From assembly GCA_030272585.1 (NCBI GenBank), contig BSYQ01000003.1, positions 2,108,001 through 2,172,000 on the forward strand: a DNA stretch of 64,000 nucleotides, given 5' to 3'. Below the pieces are notes generated by a model. It did not search any database and was not told the origin of the DNA. It saw nothing but the letters and a program-made list of their open reading frames with translations. This DNA is from Bryopsis sp. KO-2023 (Eukaryota; Chlorophyta; Ulvophyceae; Bryopsidales; Bryopsidaceae). Positions 33,073 through 45,895 of this stretch are shown piece after piece. The first letter of the stretch is position 1, and every line of letters starts with the position of its first letter. A program made the translations under genes and the position numbers.

Positions 33073-36000
33073 TCAGAAATCCTTGACGACATCCACAAAC
33101 TTCTTCCATTTTTTCCTCATTCTGGAGGACTCCATTCTCATAAAGCTTTTCTTGGACGCTTTCGGAATCGGCACGGAGCTGCTGACCTTTCGCTGAATGA
33201 AAGACACTTCCTGAGCGTGCGGCAAGACTCTATCCACGCTGTTGGAGGGGGCGAGCGAAGAAGCCGGAGCTCTGATCGTGGATTTATCCACCGTGGAGCG
33301 AGGGCTGAGGGTCAGACTGGATTGGTTGTCCGCAGGGTAGCCGATGGTTCCCCATTCGGAGCCGTATTCCCAAGGGGTGTGGTCTGTTTCTCGGTAATCG
33401 AACACAGTGCTGCTGCAAATCGAAAGAAACAATCGTTCAAATAAAATCCCTTCCCCACAAGATTCTGTGGAATCTTGGAATTCCACAAGACTACTAAAAT
33501 GCAAAAAAACATAAAAAAATTCCAATGGATGAGGTGTTGCCGACCCTCTGCATATGTGTTTCTGTAAAGGGAAAAAAAACAAACAGAAAATTGAAAACGA
33601 ACGAGAAATCAAATGCTGTCACACATGGCTTCCAAAACTCAAACCATCAAATGAGGTCCGCCTGCCCTTTCTTTTTTGGGGTGGATGTCTCCAGCTTTTT
33701 TTTTCTGGGTTAATTTCTCCAGCTGTTTTTTCCCAAATTTTCCCCTTACTTCTGCTGACTCCTTGCAGAATCGCATTCCGGTACATGTCCAGAATGATGT
33801 CGGACGCGCTGCAGCGTTTTATCGCTTGGGGCGCACATCGGGGCCAAATCCCTGAAGAAAGAAGCCCACATCAGAAAAAAAGACACAGCTGGAAATTACA
33901 AACAATTCTGGAAACTCTGGTGTCCCAAAAAAAAAAGCCTGGAAAAGGGAGAGAAAAAAAAATTGACTCCCTGGCTTCACCCTTGTAAAAAAAACCTTAA
34001 TATAAATGGTCCAGAATTCTATAATGGTATCTACTATAAAGTCTTTTTTTCCACACATATAATTATCCAAAAGCAGAAAAAAAAAAGACTCGAGCTTTGC
34101 TTGCTTACATCGGCTGCACTGGCTTCTCATCCACAACTGTGGATTGACTGCCATCGTTGTCCAGATCTGCAAGAGATTGCATGGGGAAAAAAAAATCAAT
34201 CCACATCCATCTTTTATAACAGAAAAACAAAGCTAACGTGCCATTCAAAAAACAACAAGTACCAAACCCTTCAATCATCGACTCACACCCCCACATCCCG
34301 AAATCAACAATGACCTCAAAACACCCGGTTCCGTCCTTTTCATCAAAAACTGCCAACTGGCAAAACATACATCGCTTCATCCTGAAATTCAACAAACCCT
34401 TCACCAAGCACTGCTAAAAATCAGCAAAATGACGACATACCGCTGGCGAAAGCCATGCTCAAGTCGCCACCAGCAACAAGCACCATCTGATCCTTCCCAG
34501 TCTTCCTCGATTTCACAATCACACACGAAGGACTGGGACCGACGCCAATCATGGCTCGAACCTCATCCCCCATCTCGAAGTAATACCCGCCGCCCACGCT
34601 GGCCTTGGCATCCCCCTTGTTGGTCCGGTTCAAACCCTTGTAAACCTTGACGCAAGCAGGTTTTTCACCATTGGCTTCTTTTGCAATGACGGAGTACCAT
34701 CCGGAGCTCTCCACTCGCCAGTAGTCCCAGCCGCCTTGAGAAGTGAAGGTTTTCACTCGCTTCTTTGGATATGAGGGTGTGTAGGTGTGCTTTTCGGAAT
34801 GACTAGCCAGGGCATCGATTATAGACATGCTCAACTCTGGGGACCTCCTCACGATGTCACACCTGCGGAATGGCCAGCACCAGCAACACTGAGCATCCAA
34901 AATAAATCGAACACAATTCGTTGACAATTTGTTGCAACTCCTGCTGCACATCATGGTTTCTGCTGACCAAAAAGGAAGCAATAAAAAAACACAGCAGAAA
35001 ATACCATTGCGATCCAAGAAACTTTTGGATCACAGTGCTGGATAATGACACAATGTAGAATCATCCAAAAAACTATGATTAAACCCCCAAAAATGGCTAA
35101 ATAATTTACCTGCAGATACATGCGATCTGCTCCGGCGACAACATGGTGAAATCCAGGTTCCAGAGGAGCTCTGTCTTGAGCGCTTCCCGACGAGGCAAAT
35201 CCCTTTCCATCCATCGAACGAGGCCCAACATCATCCACATGCACAAGTGGCCGATGCCCGTCTCGGAGGATTTGAAAAGGTTCTTCTCGGAATGCGACAC
35301 GATGTCCTGAATAATATCATACTCCAGCAGCAAAAACTCCGTCCTTTGACACACGCTCTCCATGTTTCGGCTCATGAATTCCATGCATTCTTCTGCAATG
35401 GACTCTGCCCCGAAGTCCAGGGCATCTTCCAGAAGGAAGCAACAGTTTCTTTCCCCGATTTTCAAGTGCTTGTCTTTGTAAGCGTTGCAGATCTCCAGGA
35501 GGTCTGGCACCTGGAATCTCGCTGCGGTGGCTATCAATGGAATCACGTTTTCGTCCGTCACTTCGCATTGGCCCGTGTGCAGAAAAGTCAGCATTTGACC
35601 CAACGATGCTGTGTCAACATCCTGTTCGAATTTCCCCCCCAGAGAGAAAAAAAATCAGCAAATCCAAAAAATAAAGAAATCTGACAAGACATCTTTCTTT
35701 ATCCCCCTAAAATCCTCTTGAACAAATAAAAAATGAGATGCAAATCGATTTCGACCGTGACTGGCCGGAAAAAAAAACGGAGGAAAAACAAAGAAGAATA
35801 ATCAACGAAAGAGCTTGAACAAACATCATCAAAGATAAAAACACCCCCTCTTCCTCCTCCAGAAGGTTTAATTAGGTTTTCCCCAAAAAAAATAGTTCCT
35901 GTTACTGATGCAATTGTCCTGCTGCTCACTTCTACGTGTATTTCCCTTTTCCCTTTATCGGAGAGCATCTGCTTCAGGATTTCGCTGCTAAGGCAAAGAT

Positions 36001-36688
36001 TGAACCTCAAGCAATGGAAAACCTCTCCATTTGGTCCTAACACTGTGACATCACAGATGTCCGGATCGTTGAAACACTTTGCTATTCGCCCAACTAGGGC
36101 ATTGTGTTTGGTGTAATTCACCTGTCAGACACACAGACACACACACACAGTCCTCCGTTCAATATCTGACCAACCCCGGAACAATGAACCATTCGCTGGC
36201 TGCATCGAAACACGACTCTTTTATCGTTCAAAAACAATGAACGAAGATTTCAATCTGGAGGGCCAGAATCGAGACGAGTTGGGTTGTCAGTTTGATTTCC
36301 TCGTGACGGCAGTACGTCGGCGAGGGGTTTCAAACGCCAACGACCGAGTTCCTACAACGAACGCAGAAGACACGTATCGCTCGACGATATGTGCGTGAGA
36401 GTGTCCTTCGCTCACCCCGCGGCTTCCCGGTTCGAAGAAGTCGTTATGAAAAAGAGTGCGAAAAAAAAAACGTCACTGAAACGAAAGCTGCGAAGGATGC
36501 CTCTAGAAACAGGAAAAAACAAAAACGACAATACGCCCGATCTATCCAGGTGCACAAACAGGTAGCACCAAGACGAGGGCCGGCTTAAGGCCCTCCAACA
36601 ACAACGGGGCAATATCGGAATCGTCCGAACGTCGCCGACTTTCCAACCCGATTCGCGAATAACGGCAGCAGTCGATGCAGCGTGGCAT
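33073..36688 (-). CDS. BTB/POZ-BACK domain protein with novel C-terminal half
   Basis: Probable Cullin-3 adaptor or scaffold. Exons 2-7 fit in phase: 35930-36121, 35110-35621, 34441-34862, 34109-34166, 33750-33851, 33073-33412, giving 541 residues. A first exon with the start codon is proposed at 36569-36688 (MPRCIDCCRYSRIG.., 40 residues), which is uncertain. The BTB domain is clear: DICDVTVLGPNGEVFHCLRF, SSEILKQML, then LGQMLTFLHTGQCEV, LLEICNAYKDKHL. BACK-like helices follow (FLLEDALDFGAESIAEECMEF, NLDFTMLSPEQIACIC). The next exon encodes a ~140-residue beta-rich-looking domain (GGWDYWRVESSGWYSVIAKE, GYYFEMGDEVRAMIGVGPSP) that I do not recognise, and the end is basic (RMRKKWKKFVDVVKDF). 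No Kelch or MATH repeats are visible. Confidence 0.78.
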
Positions 36689-37535
36689 CTCCTCACCATT
36701 TTCTTCTCCACTGTCTCTCTGTTAACTCAAAGAGACGAAGAAAATCCTTCTATCACCCTTAAAAATCCTTTCCCTCTCTCGCTCTCCCCTTCTCCGAAAC
36801 AGCCGCCCTGATTTCCTATTCCGTGTTTCGGCGTGTTTTTTTTTTTCGTGTTTCTTTCTCTAGCAGGTTGGCACTTGCAAGTCAATAAATAATATGAACT
36901 CTTTTTAAGCTGCGGCGATCGAGTCCCGCGTCAACCTTTCCAAGCACGGATGTGCCCCAGCAACGATGTCGGTTTATGCTGTCGCTCTCATTCTTTTTTC
37001 CAACTGTCATTGACGTTTTCGAAGGACGTCAGCACGCGGCATGCAGTGACGACTACGGGGAGGGACGGCTGCGAACCCCCACCACTGATCGTTTTTTTTC
37101 TGCTATCCAGGGCACAGGGACGAGAAAATTTGTGGGAAAGGGTGTTGCTCGTATCAGAAGCGTTGGGTTATGTTTTGGCCCAAACCACTGGCGACTGTTC
37201 TGCCGCCTCTCATAGCTGTAACGCTCACCATTCCACTTTTTCTTGTTGTGCGGCTGACTCCGTTTCGACAAGTGGCAGTGCAGCGAAAATCAAAACGCTC
37301 ACCTTACGTCATGTCGAAGAAAGTGACGTAGGGAACCTTCCAGCCTTTTATGGGCCGTGAACTTTTCCCCAACGGTGTTGCTTGTTTCGTTTTTGTTTTT
37401 TCGCTGAGTGCGTGTGTGCAAGTTTCGCTTCCCAAAAAGAGTATAAGGTGAGCTGCGTTCTGATGAGAAGAAAACGAAGTCCTTGTTGTTTTGTAGTTCG
37501 TCTGTGTTTCACGTTGTCGCGTTTTGTCGGATAGA
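36689..37535. promoter_or_regulatory. divergent intergenic region
   Basis: Lies between the proposed start of the BTB gene and the small membrane protein gene. It is moderately GC-rich from 36900 to 37320. No exon or RNA gene was recognised. Open frames at 36950-37360 lack protein-like character. Confidence 0.45.
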
Positions 37536-38378
37536 ATGGACATCGGAAAGGAATTCTGGAAGCGCCATGTCTCTGAGGAGCCCGTGAAGAAGATCCGGGT
37601 ACGTCTTTGCTGAGCTGGATATTGTATCCTCTCTTTGCTTTCGGTGCTGGGGACGTGTTTCGAATGTCTGTTTCTTCGTGCGTGAAAGAATATTCTCGCG
37701 TCTCGTTCAGGAAGTCCAGAAGAGCATCCAGCACAACAACCACGTGAACAAGTTTGTTCACCTTGCAGGAAGGTGGGAAAAGACTCGACGAAACTGCGTT
37801 AAATTCCCGCAAGACAATTCCGTTCTGGTTGTATTGTAGAGAAGAACCACCACGTACTATAAAACAGTTGTCCAACTTTATACGAAACACTTATCCAACT
37901 AGCTGTAACGACAGCCAAGAATTTCACTGGGCGATGAATGGCCACCTCACCCCAGTTTCTTTAATAAACATGCAACCTTTCTGGCCACCCTAACTCAATT
38001 TTTTGAGATTCTTGTTTGTTAGTGGATATCCACCAAAGATTTCATCGGTTGAGTAAACCAGTATGAGTATGATTACTGCCAGACTGGTGCCACATGAATA
38101 CCTCTGGTGGATATCTAATTAAGTAGAACCATCGTAAATAATTCGAGTTTGGGGAGTTCTTTTTGAGAAATGGGGCTGAAATCTGTTTATGAATATTTTT
38201 TTTAAATCGGTTTCTGAAATCTTTTCCTGAAGCATTTTTTCAACCTTGTGGATTTGGCAGGAGTGCATCCAACACCATGCTGACCAGCAAGTTGATCCCT
38301 GCTGCTTTCGGTATGGTTGGGGTGCCTGTCGTGGCTTATGGCGTCTACTCCCTCTGGACCGAGAATTCCAACATGTAA
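37536..38378 (+). CDS. small single-TM protein, possibly cytochrome c oxidase subunit 7a-like
   Basis: Three exons fit in phase: 37536-37598, 37711-37772, 38261-38378, giving 80 residues. The start is MDIGKEFWKRHVSEEPVKK. The middle, QHNNHVNKFVHLAGRSASN, resembles the DN..PVHLKGG block of COX7a. One hydrophobic segment follows (LIPAAFGMVGVPVVAYGVYS) and the protein ends LWTENSNM. Size, single helix and the VHL-G block suggest an inner-membrane respiratory-chain subunit. The similarity is short, so other small mitochondrial membrane proteins are possible. The gene itself (splice sites, phase, stop) is well supported; the name is tentative. Confidence 0.6.
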
Positions 38379-40399
38379 ATAAGAGAAGAAAGGGCGAAAA
38401 AGAAGAAGAAAAACATTACGATACTTTTTTTTTTACTTTTTTTTTCTATATCCGATTCCCCAGTGCACGAAAGAAAAAAAAAAGAGAGACTTCGGAAACA
38501 AGGGCTGCCTGACGGTCGGTTCGCATGTACGGATATCTGTTTTTTTTGAGGGTGGTACGTTTTGTGGGGAGTTTTATTATCTGGTATGATGTATATAGTA
38601 GTTTTCTTCGCTAATGGCAAATGAATGTGGCCTTGGTGTGTAGTTTTGAAGGGCGGGTGTGTGTGTTGTGTGTCACGTTCATTTGGGTTTCTGTAAGAAC
38701 TCTTTGTGGCTGGGAAATGGAAAATAAGCTTGAAGCAAGCAACGATTGTATTGTCTACCAACCTGCTGGAGGTCCTATTGTGGTGTTCAAATAACCTCAC
38801 CTTGCTTGAAAAGCAAGAGAAAAAAAAAATCCATGGGAAGAGTCCTGGCCTGATGGACATTACATTGTCATAGTTACATTGTCAGCTGTCGTTTTCTAGC
38901 AAGCATCAACTCTGCCAGTCATTTCTGATGAATGAAATGACGTGTTGTCGAGGCTTTTCTGGCTCACAGTCGGATTCTTGTCAAGTCATGTTCATGTCAA
39001 GATATTGTTCGGTTCCAAAATATGTGTGTGTACTAGAGCGAGAAAAGGGTGCTATTGAATGACCACATTCGTCACCGCAGGGAAAATTAAACAAAAAAGG
39101 GAGTGTTTTGAAATCTTGCTTTGTCAATCATACAGAACACAGGTTTCAAACCAACCCAATCCACCACTCATCAACAATAACAATCTTGTTATTCAGACAA
39201 TCCTTGGGATTTAACGAAAATACCAAGAGAAACAACTTTATTCCAAGAAAAAAAAACACCTGAAAAGGCCAAAGTCAATATCATCGGTTGCACACTAATA
39301 CCAACCTCTTTCAACCCTATGAAGAAAAATCCAACCCCTCCACACCATGCCCTGTTATTGTTTTGACACTAGAAAAACACTACCCCCACTCTTTTCACGA
39401 TGGTCGCTTGAATTTTATTTGTATTGTTTTCTTTTTTGGTCACTCACAGTAAATCCTTACCCCTCACAGAGAATATATATCACTAAGCTAGTCTTTTTGG
39501 TAGATTAGGAAGCCCATGACAGACATACGACAATGCATGGATGAATATTCATGCATCGCCCCATATCTGCAAAATTCTTAAACAAAAAACATGCCCTGCC
39601 CACTTTTCTTCCCTCCCCCCCCCTCCCCTTTTTTTTTGCCTAGATTGACATCATCCTATGAAGGATGGTTTCTTTAACAAAAACCCGAGCAAATATAAAA
39701 AAACGCCCCTATTTTCTCCGACAATGGAAAAAGGAAAAAAAGATTTAAAAAAAGGAAAAGAAGAGAAAAAAAAGAGGAAATTTGATGGATATTTCCCTGA
39801 CCCAACCCCTCCTAATTTTAATATTTTTTTTCGGTAACAAAATCAGTCTCTGTAGTCAATCAACGCTCTTTCAATTTTCTAAGAAAAGAAATCAACCTTT
39901 TCTTTAACCTGGTGGATTTTTTTTCTTTTTCCCCTTTGACGGGAAAAGACATGTCAGCAGCTGGACCTCACAAAAATTATGCAGCCAGATGAAAAATATC
40001 CCGGTTTTGGTTTTTTGTTTTCTTTTCATGTTGAATTAAAATACATAGTTGAACGCGCTTGGATAATCAAAAGAAAAAAAAAGAGGAATAAAGAAAAAAC
40101 ATGGAGCTTCATTTCTCACTCTTTTGTTTCATGATGCAAGTCTGGAGGACACTCTTTTTTTTCCCCAAACTCTAAGTCTCACAACAAAACACTAAAATCC
40201 TGACAATACTCTCGAAGCCAGAAAAATCACACACGCGTACCTCTCCTTTTTTGAAACTCTGACGCAGCTTCCTTTTGTTATTCAATAATACCTTCCCTCT
40301 CATGGGTTGCCTTCCCGTCCACTCTCTCACTCTTCTCCACAATTCTCACTTTTTTCCCCGCTGAGTTCCTCTTTTTTTCTGCCATTCCCATCATTTCAC
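38379..40399. other. convergent intergenic region
   Basis: Two kilobases between the stop codons of the small membrane protein gene and the armadillo gene. It is A/T-rich with many short homopolymer runs. A near-palindrome GATGAATATTCATGC lies at about 39540-39554. No coding exon or RNA gene was recognised. Confidence 0.6.
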
Positions 40400-43300
40400 T
40401 CACAATTTCCAAACCACCAGGCGTATCACCACACCCAGCATAAACATCCCTGCACACCCCAGCATCGCAATTTCCCCAGATCCCAGCACCAACCTAGTGG
40501 CCGACTGTATCCACTCAGCCACCCACTTTCCAATATCCTGAACCCTGCCATCCTGCTTTGAAATTTCTCCCAGGGCTAAAATTCTCAGCAGCTTTGCAGC
40601 TGCATCGACCACTTCTTTGTCGGGGTGCGTTCCGATCAGTCTGACGAGAGTTTCGACCCCGTGGGCTTTGCGAACGACAATCTGGTTTTCTATGTTTTGG
40701 GAGGCCAGGGTGGCCAGGGTGGAAGCTGCTGATTTAGTCACCGCAGGCCTGGAGGATGTCAAAATCTGCACAAGCAGCTCCACTCCACCCACCTGAATGA
40801 AAAAAAATGCTGAGCACTGGAAAACAACACACACATGATATCTATCTATATATGAATCTCTGGCTATATCCTCGGATGGCCTTCGTTTGGGCCAGTGTGC
40901 CAAATGTAAATCAAATATGCATTCCTATGCATCGCCCCGCTGCCTGATCTTAGTACAAACACTCCATCGGACTTTTTGGGCTTTTCTTGAACTGCACGAT
41001 ACAAAGAAGTTGAAAATGAGATGAATGCATACATGCATATGCAAAGAAAACATACCAACCTCAACTACAGCACACACCTTTTTCTGAATGTTTTTGTTTT
41101 CCCGTCTCGTTTTTTTTAGACTGAAGCCCCCTCCCCCCCAAAAAAAACAAAAGGATTCCATTCGTCATCTCAGCGACTGATACGAGCCTTTCCCGCTTAC
41201 CTTCCTAACTGCATCTTTATTGGCCATGTTATTTGCAGCTAGGTTTCTCAACGCCCATGACGCTCTTTCAGCAACCACACGGCCTCCCACCACACCCACT
41301 TCTTCCATAAGCACCGCCTGAACCCCTTGCAAATCGCTGGCTTTATTTTCGCTGTTTTCCACCACATCCCCAGCTGATTTTTCTTCAGCCGCTCCCATCT
41401 CGATGCTGGTTTCCTCCCACCCAGTCAGAACATTGCTAAACCCGCTCATTGAATTTCCATCGGGCATTTCCCTGCTGACTAAGACTAAGGCATTCTGGAA
41501 AGGATATGCATGCTCCAAAGCCTCGAAATCCTCGGGGAGGGCCAATCGAATGAACGTTTGCACTCCACCGATTTCACGAATTGCCCTCCGAATGACATGA
41601 TTTGCTTTGTAAGCTTCCAGAATCTGTGCGGCACATAGCAGACATAGGATATTAAAGTTATTCACAGGGAAGTGGACCGGGGGGGGGGGGGGGGTATATT
41701 CCAAATGAACTCAGCATTGAATCCATGGTCCCAGCTAAGCAGAAGCGAATTGATTTTCTCTGGTAGATTCTAGTTTTTTGGGGTCGTTTGGGGTACCTCC
41801 TGAACAAACTTCACATCAAGCTGGGCAGGTGCTTTTTTGGTGCTGAAACCGTCCACCGAGGCCTCCAGCAGCTTCACCGTAGCTTCCACCCCTCCGGCAT
41901 CTCGAACAGCATCTTGATTGAGGGAGTTCCGGATGACCAGATTTCCCACTGCAAGCAGGGCTGTTTGAGATTCCTGCGCAAACATACATGGCAAATCAAA
42001 AATCAAAAATTGCAAATCGTGCCACCTTTCATTATCTGCGTCTAGCTATTCGATATGCTTTTTTTAATCAGAAAACAAGAGACATCAGAAACAAGCGATT
42101 CCTTCTTGTAATACTTGCAATAGGGCATTTTTTGGGGGATATATTTGTGTGGGCTTGAACATTTCAGCAGGGATTTATTTTTTATTTTTGCTGTAGTTTC
42201 AAATTTGTCAGAGAATTTGGTCCCTCTGCCCTGATGAGTGCTTCTTCAGGCGACATTTCTCAGGTGCTCCTTGATGCTTCTCAAACAGCAAAAAGAAAAT
42301 CCATCAGTCACTGCATGAAAGTCTACATGGCCTCGCACCAGCTGTTCCCATCCCGACCAAAGCAGTCGGACCAGCGGTTCCACACCCCCAGCCCTCCCAA
42401 TGGAATTTTGAGCCACCGTGTTCATGTGTGCAAGGTTGGCTAGAGCCCAGGCTGCCGACACAGAGTGTGAAGCATCCGTTGCACCTGAATCCAGCATTTC
42501 CACGAAGAGGTCGACCCCTTGGGCCGCCATGACGCTGTTTCTGAACACGTCGTCCCTGGTTGCTAGAATAATGGCCAGCGTGTTCACCAGTTCTGATTTT
42601 ACTTTTGGATTTTCGGCACCCTTGGCAGCGTCTAATAGAGCAGGGATAGCCCCATTTGCTAGTATTGCATCGCGGCTTCGGGAACTGCCTTTTGCTAGAG
42701 CGGCGATTGTCAATGATGCTGAGATCTAGGCAAAAGAACTGAGTTTAAAACGGGAGAAAAAAAAAAGAAAATAGAAACAGACAATCAGGGGCCTGGAGTG
42801 GTGCTGTTTTTGATGTAATGAGGTTTAGGCGAGTTGTAGCGATTTCATTCAGAAAGCATGCGGCGCAACAATAGAGCGAATAGAAATATCATGCTTTTAT
42901 TATTGGCCGGATATGTATACCTGCATTTATGTTTTAGGTTTAGGTTTAGGTTTATTTATTTATTTAATTTTTTGGACAAGTTACATTCTTTTTGGGGAAA
43001 AAAAATCAAAACTAAAATTAAAAAAAGCCATCACAAGCGAAACGTTGCGATATCTATTACAGGTTTCCAATAAATTCCTCATGCATGCTTGAAGAAATTC
43101 CGGCAGCTTTTTTTTAATGATCAACATCCAGCACATGGTCCAACACCAGAATTCATCCCAATGATCACCAGCGTAAAAATCAAAAACATTTTTTGCTGTG
43201 CAGCCGCACCTGGTCATCATCGGCAGCATTTTTGGAGCCGACAGTCGAAACCAAAACAGGAAGCATCCCCTGCTGGACCACCCTTTCTTTGTTTTCATGG

Positions 43301-44374
43301 TTATTTTTCGTCAGTCTTTGGATCAAGTGTTGAGACGTCAATCGACCAAATCGATTTGATCTTTTAGTCATCGCGACCATCTGCTCAAGAACCCCCATTT
43401 CCCTGAGAGCAGCCCAGCAACAGATGGAGTCTCAACCTCCCAGCAGGCCATTTTCAAAAAAAGATCATTATTACAGTCTTTTTTCAGGAATCTTCAAGAT
43501 TAGGTCGACCATTTGAGGGAAAAAAAACACAATTGAATCATATTAACTTATTCTCCTGCTCTGTGCTGTTTGCCGTTTTCTTTTTTTTTTTTTTTTTTGT
43601 TGGGGGGGGGGGGGAGGTTGCATCCACATCTAGAGCTCACAACAAAAAAAAATCTGCGAAGTAGAGTTAAGCAAAAGCCATAAAGAAGGTCCAGGTGACC
43701 GGCACAAGGCATTTGGATTTCTCACCTGGCCAGATCTTGCACCACCTTCAAGGTTGCGGTCATGTACAGGCTCGCCACCACACATCCCACAATCAAGAGA
43801 GCACCCAAGGCAATTCCAGCTCCACCTCCACCCCTCATCCTCGAATCCTTTCGGGTCACGTTCGTTGTTTTCAATTCTTTGGCTCCGGCTTTTCCCTCCA
43901 CAAAATCACGACCGCCAACGATTTCGTCCACCGCAGGTTCCGCTTGGCTCACCACACCTTGTGGCGAACCCTCCTCATTTACGGACGGTTCAGGGGTTTC
44001 GGCCAATTTCAGGGGCACCGTGCCGCAATCGACGCTCTTGGCTTTCACGATCGATTTCGATTTAGGGTTCGGGGTGGGCGGGCTTGGAGGATTGCTGGAA
44101 TCGGCGGCGGAAGAGCAGGAGCTGGCCACCCGCTGCAGGAGGTCTGAACCAGAGTCGAGTGGAGCAAGCACCCCATGAGTGAAAGACTTCGCGCGGGCGG
44201 TGGGGTCCTGCTTTGTCAAACACAGAATTTCAGGGAGATCAACACGCGAGGCTGGCGCTTGAGGGTTTGGATTTTTTTTATTTTTTTTTTTTGTTCCATG
44301 CAGCCCTCAGCGCTCGAAAATGGAAGGCCTACCTTGCGGACCAGCTTGAGTTTTGCTGATTTGCAGGTCTCCAT
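40400..44374 (-). CDS. armadillo-repeat protein with N- and C-terminal membrane segments
   Basis: Seven exons fit in phase: 44333-44374, 43726-44207, 43210-43402, 42339-42725, 41797-41973, 41201-41623, 40400-40792, giving 698 residues. After a disordered Ser/Pro-rich N-terminus there is a hydrophobic segment at ~150-172 (GIALGALLIVGCVVASLYMT). ARM-type units run from ~190 to 650: NKERVVQQGMLPVLVSTV, RDAILANGAIPALLDAA, NSIGRAGGVEPLVRLL, NQDAVRDAGGVEATVKLLEA, ERASWALRNLAANNMANKDA and VGGVELLVQILTSSRPAVTK. The protein ends in a second hydrophobic segment (IAMLGCAGMFMLGVVIRLVVW) close to the C-terminus, like a tail anchor. ARM proteins are protein-binding scaffolds. Which membrane it sits in is unknown; plastid envelope, ER or mitochondrion are all possible. 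Confidence 0.82.
42933..42953 (+). repeat. short telomere-like (TTTAGG)3 in intron
   Basis: Three tandem TTTAGG units lie in an intron of the armadillo gene and are followed by TTTA repeats. Too short to be a telomere remnant with confidence. Confidence 0.7.
43580..43615 (+). repeat. T-run followed by G-run in intron
   Basis: About T18, then GTT, then G12, in the second intron of the armadillo gene. On the transcript (minus) strand this reads C-run then A-run, so it is not a splice polypyrimidine tract in the usual place. Confidence 0.85.
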
Positions 44375-45895
44375 AAGGGTGCTGCAGGACCCAACGTCCG
44401 AATCCCAACAGTGCCTTCGAAAATCACCATAATTTATATTATGCTAATTACGGCGCGAAAAATTGAATTGAGTCTCGTCCACTATTAAAAGTTCTGTCTG
44501 CGAGGTATGATGTTGGCGGCAGGAGGTGGCGGTATCACAGTCGATGGCCAGACAAGGTGCCGAGCTCGTCTTTTTTTCTTTCTTTTTCAGTTTCACTTGG
44601 AGTTGTAGCGGGGTGTTTTGTTCGCAGAGTTCCTGCTCATCAGTCAATCAGCCCAGAAAATTGCATCCTCGACACAACGTCTGTGTGCCGTGGATGTGTT
44701 AAGATGGCAATTTCTGCAGACAATCCCTGGAACCATCATGTTTTCCTCATCAATGTCCCGAATAAGTCTAAGGCAGCACGCATGAAATGCTTCTTGCTCT
44801 TTGTTTTTTTCAGCCTGACAATCACAGTCCCATTGTCTGGACACGGTCCACTTTTTCGGTATGCAGTTTTGATGACACTGCTGTTGGTTCGCACACCAAC
44901 TTTTATCACACCATTTTTTCTTTTCTTTTTTTCTGGGGTTCTCTTTTCCTTCCAGTCTTTATTTTCTCAGCGGAGAGTCTCATCTCCACACCCCTGGTCA
45001 TCAGCAGGGCTTGTACTGTGAAAAGGACTCAAGCTGCAGTCTTTTATGAGCCAGCTAATCCGAAAATAGGATAAAAATGTTTGGCAAACTCGATCACAGC
45101 AAATTTTCCGTGTGTGTGTGTCTCTACATCTCTCCCCCCCCCCAACACTATCCGAACAACAAGAGAGGTACACTGAACTCAGAATCACGCAAGCTTCACT
45201 GAAAGACAAACTCCAAATTCTGGAGAAGAAGACATTGTTACATAAACCCATCTTATTACATTTCCAAAGAGAAGTAAGTGTGTTTTATCGTAGCACCCGC
45301 CAGATTGTGCTGTCGTGCTGGATCTCCCTATTCATAGAATAAGAATAGTTACAACTTAAGAAAAAAAAGAATCACTTACAGGATCTTGGGGCATGCAAGA
45401 ATGCTTCCACTCCATATCTTTGAACCCAAACCAATTGTCGCCAAACCAAACATCTACCTAAGACTGAAAGACCCACGCGGACCTGTGACTGTCTGTGCCA
45501 GAGGAGCCAAGAGCCCGGAATCAATGTCACGAACCTATCCCTTGATTGATTTCCTTTCAACTACACACACACGTCCATATTGGCTTCGTCTTTTCTAAGT
45601 CGATATCTTGGCAAACCTTAAATACATATCACCCTTGATATAGGTGTCGCCCCCGTTCCAACAGAACATCAATAAGTCAACAAATTCACGTGGGTCAAAG
45701 ATATATAACCTAAAAAAAATGGTTCCCCCCTGTTCCCCCTTGTTCCCATATCTACACGAGGCTAACCGCCCCGAAAAGAGCATCTGATCACGTGCCTGTC
45801 ATAGAAATTTTGCTTGAAAAAATGAATGTGCATAAAAGTAAGAGCACACTCTTTCTCGTCCTTGTTTCCCCCATCTTGAACTGGCAACCAGCCAT
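44375..45895. other. intergenic region between tandem minus-strand genes
   Basis: Promoter side of the armadillo gene and 3' flank of the acidic-repeat gene. A minus-strand open frame at about 44646-44800 is Cys-rich (..FHACCLRLIRD.., VCRNCHLNTSTAHRRC) and ends in a stop at 44644, but I found no splice partners or ATG that would make a gene. It could be a terminal exon of something unrecognised. Confidence 0.4.

Noticed and set aside
36122..36207. BTB start at MQPANGSLFRGW
   Set aside because: It would need an intron of about 27 nt, far shorter than any other here.
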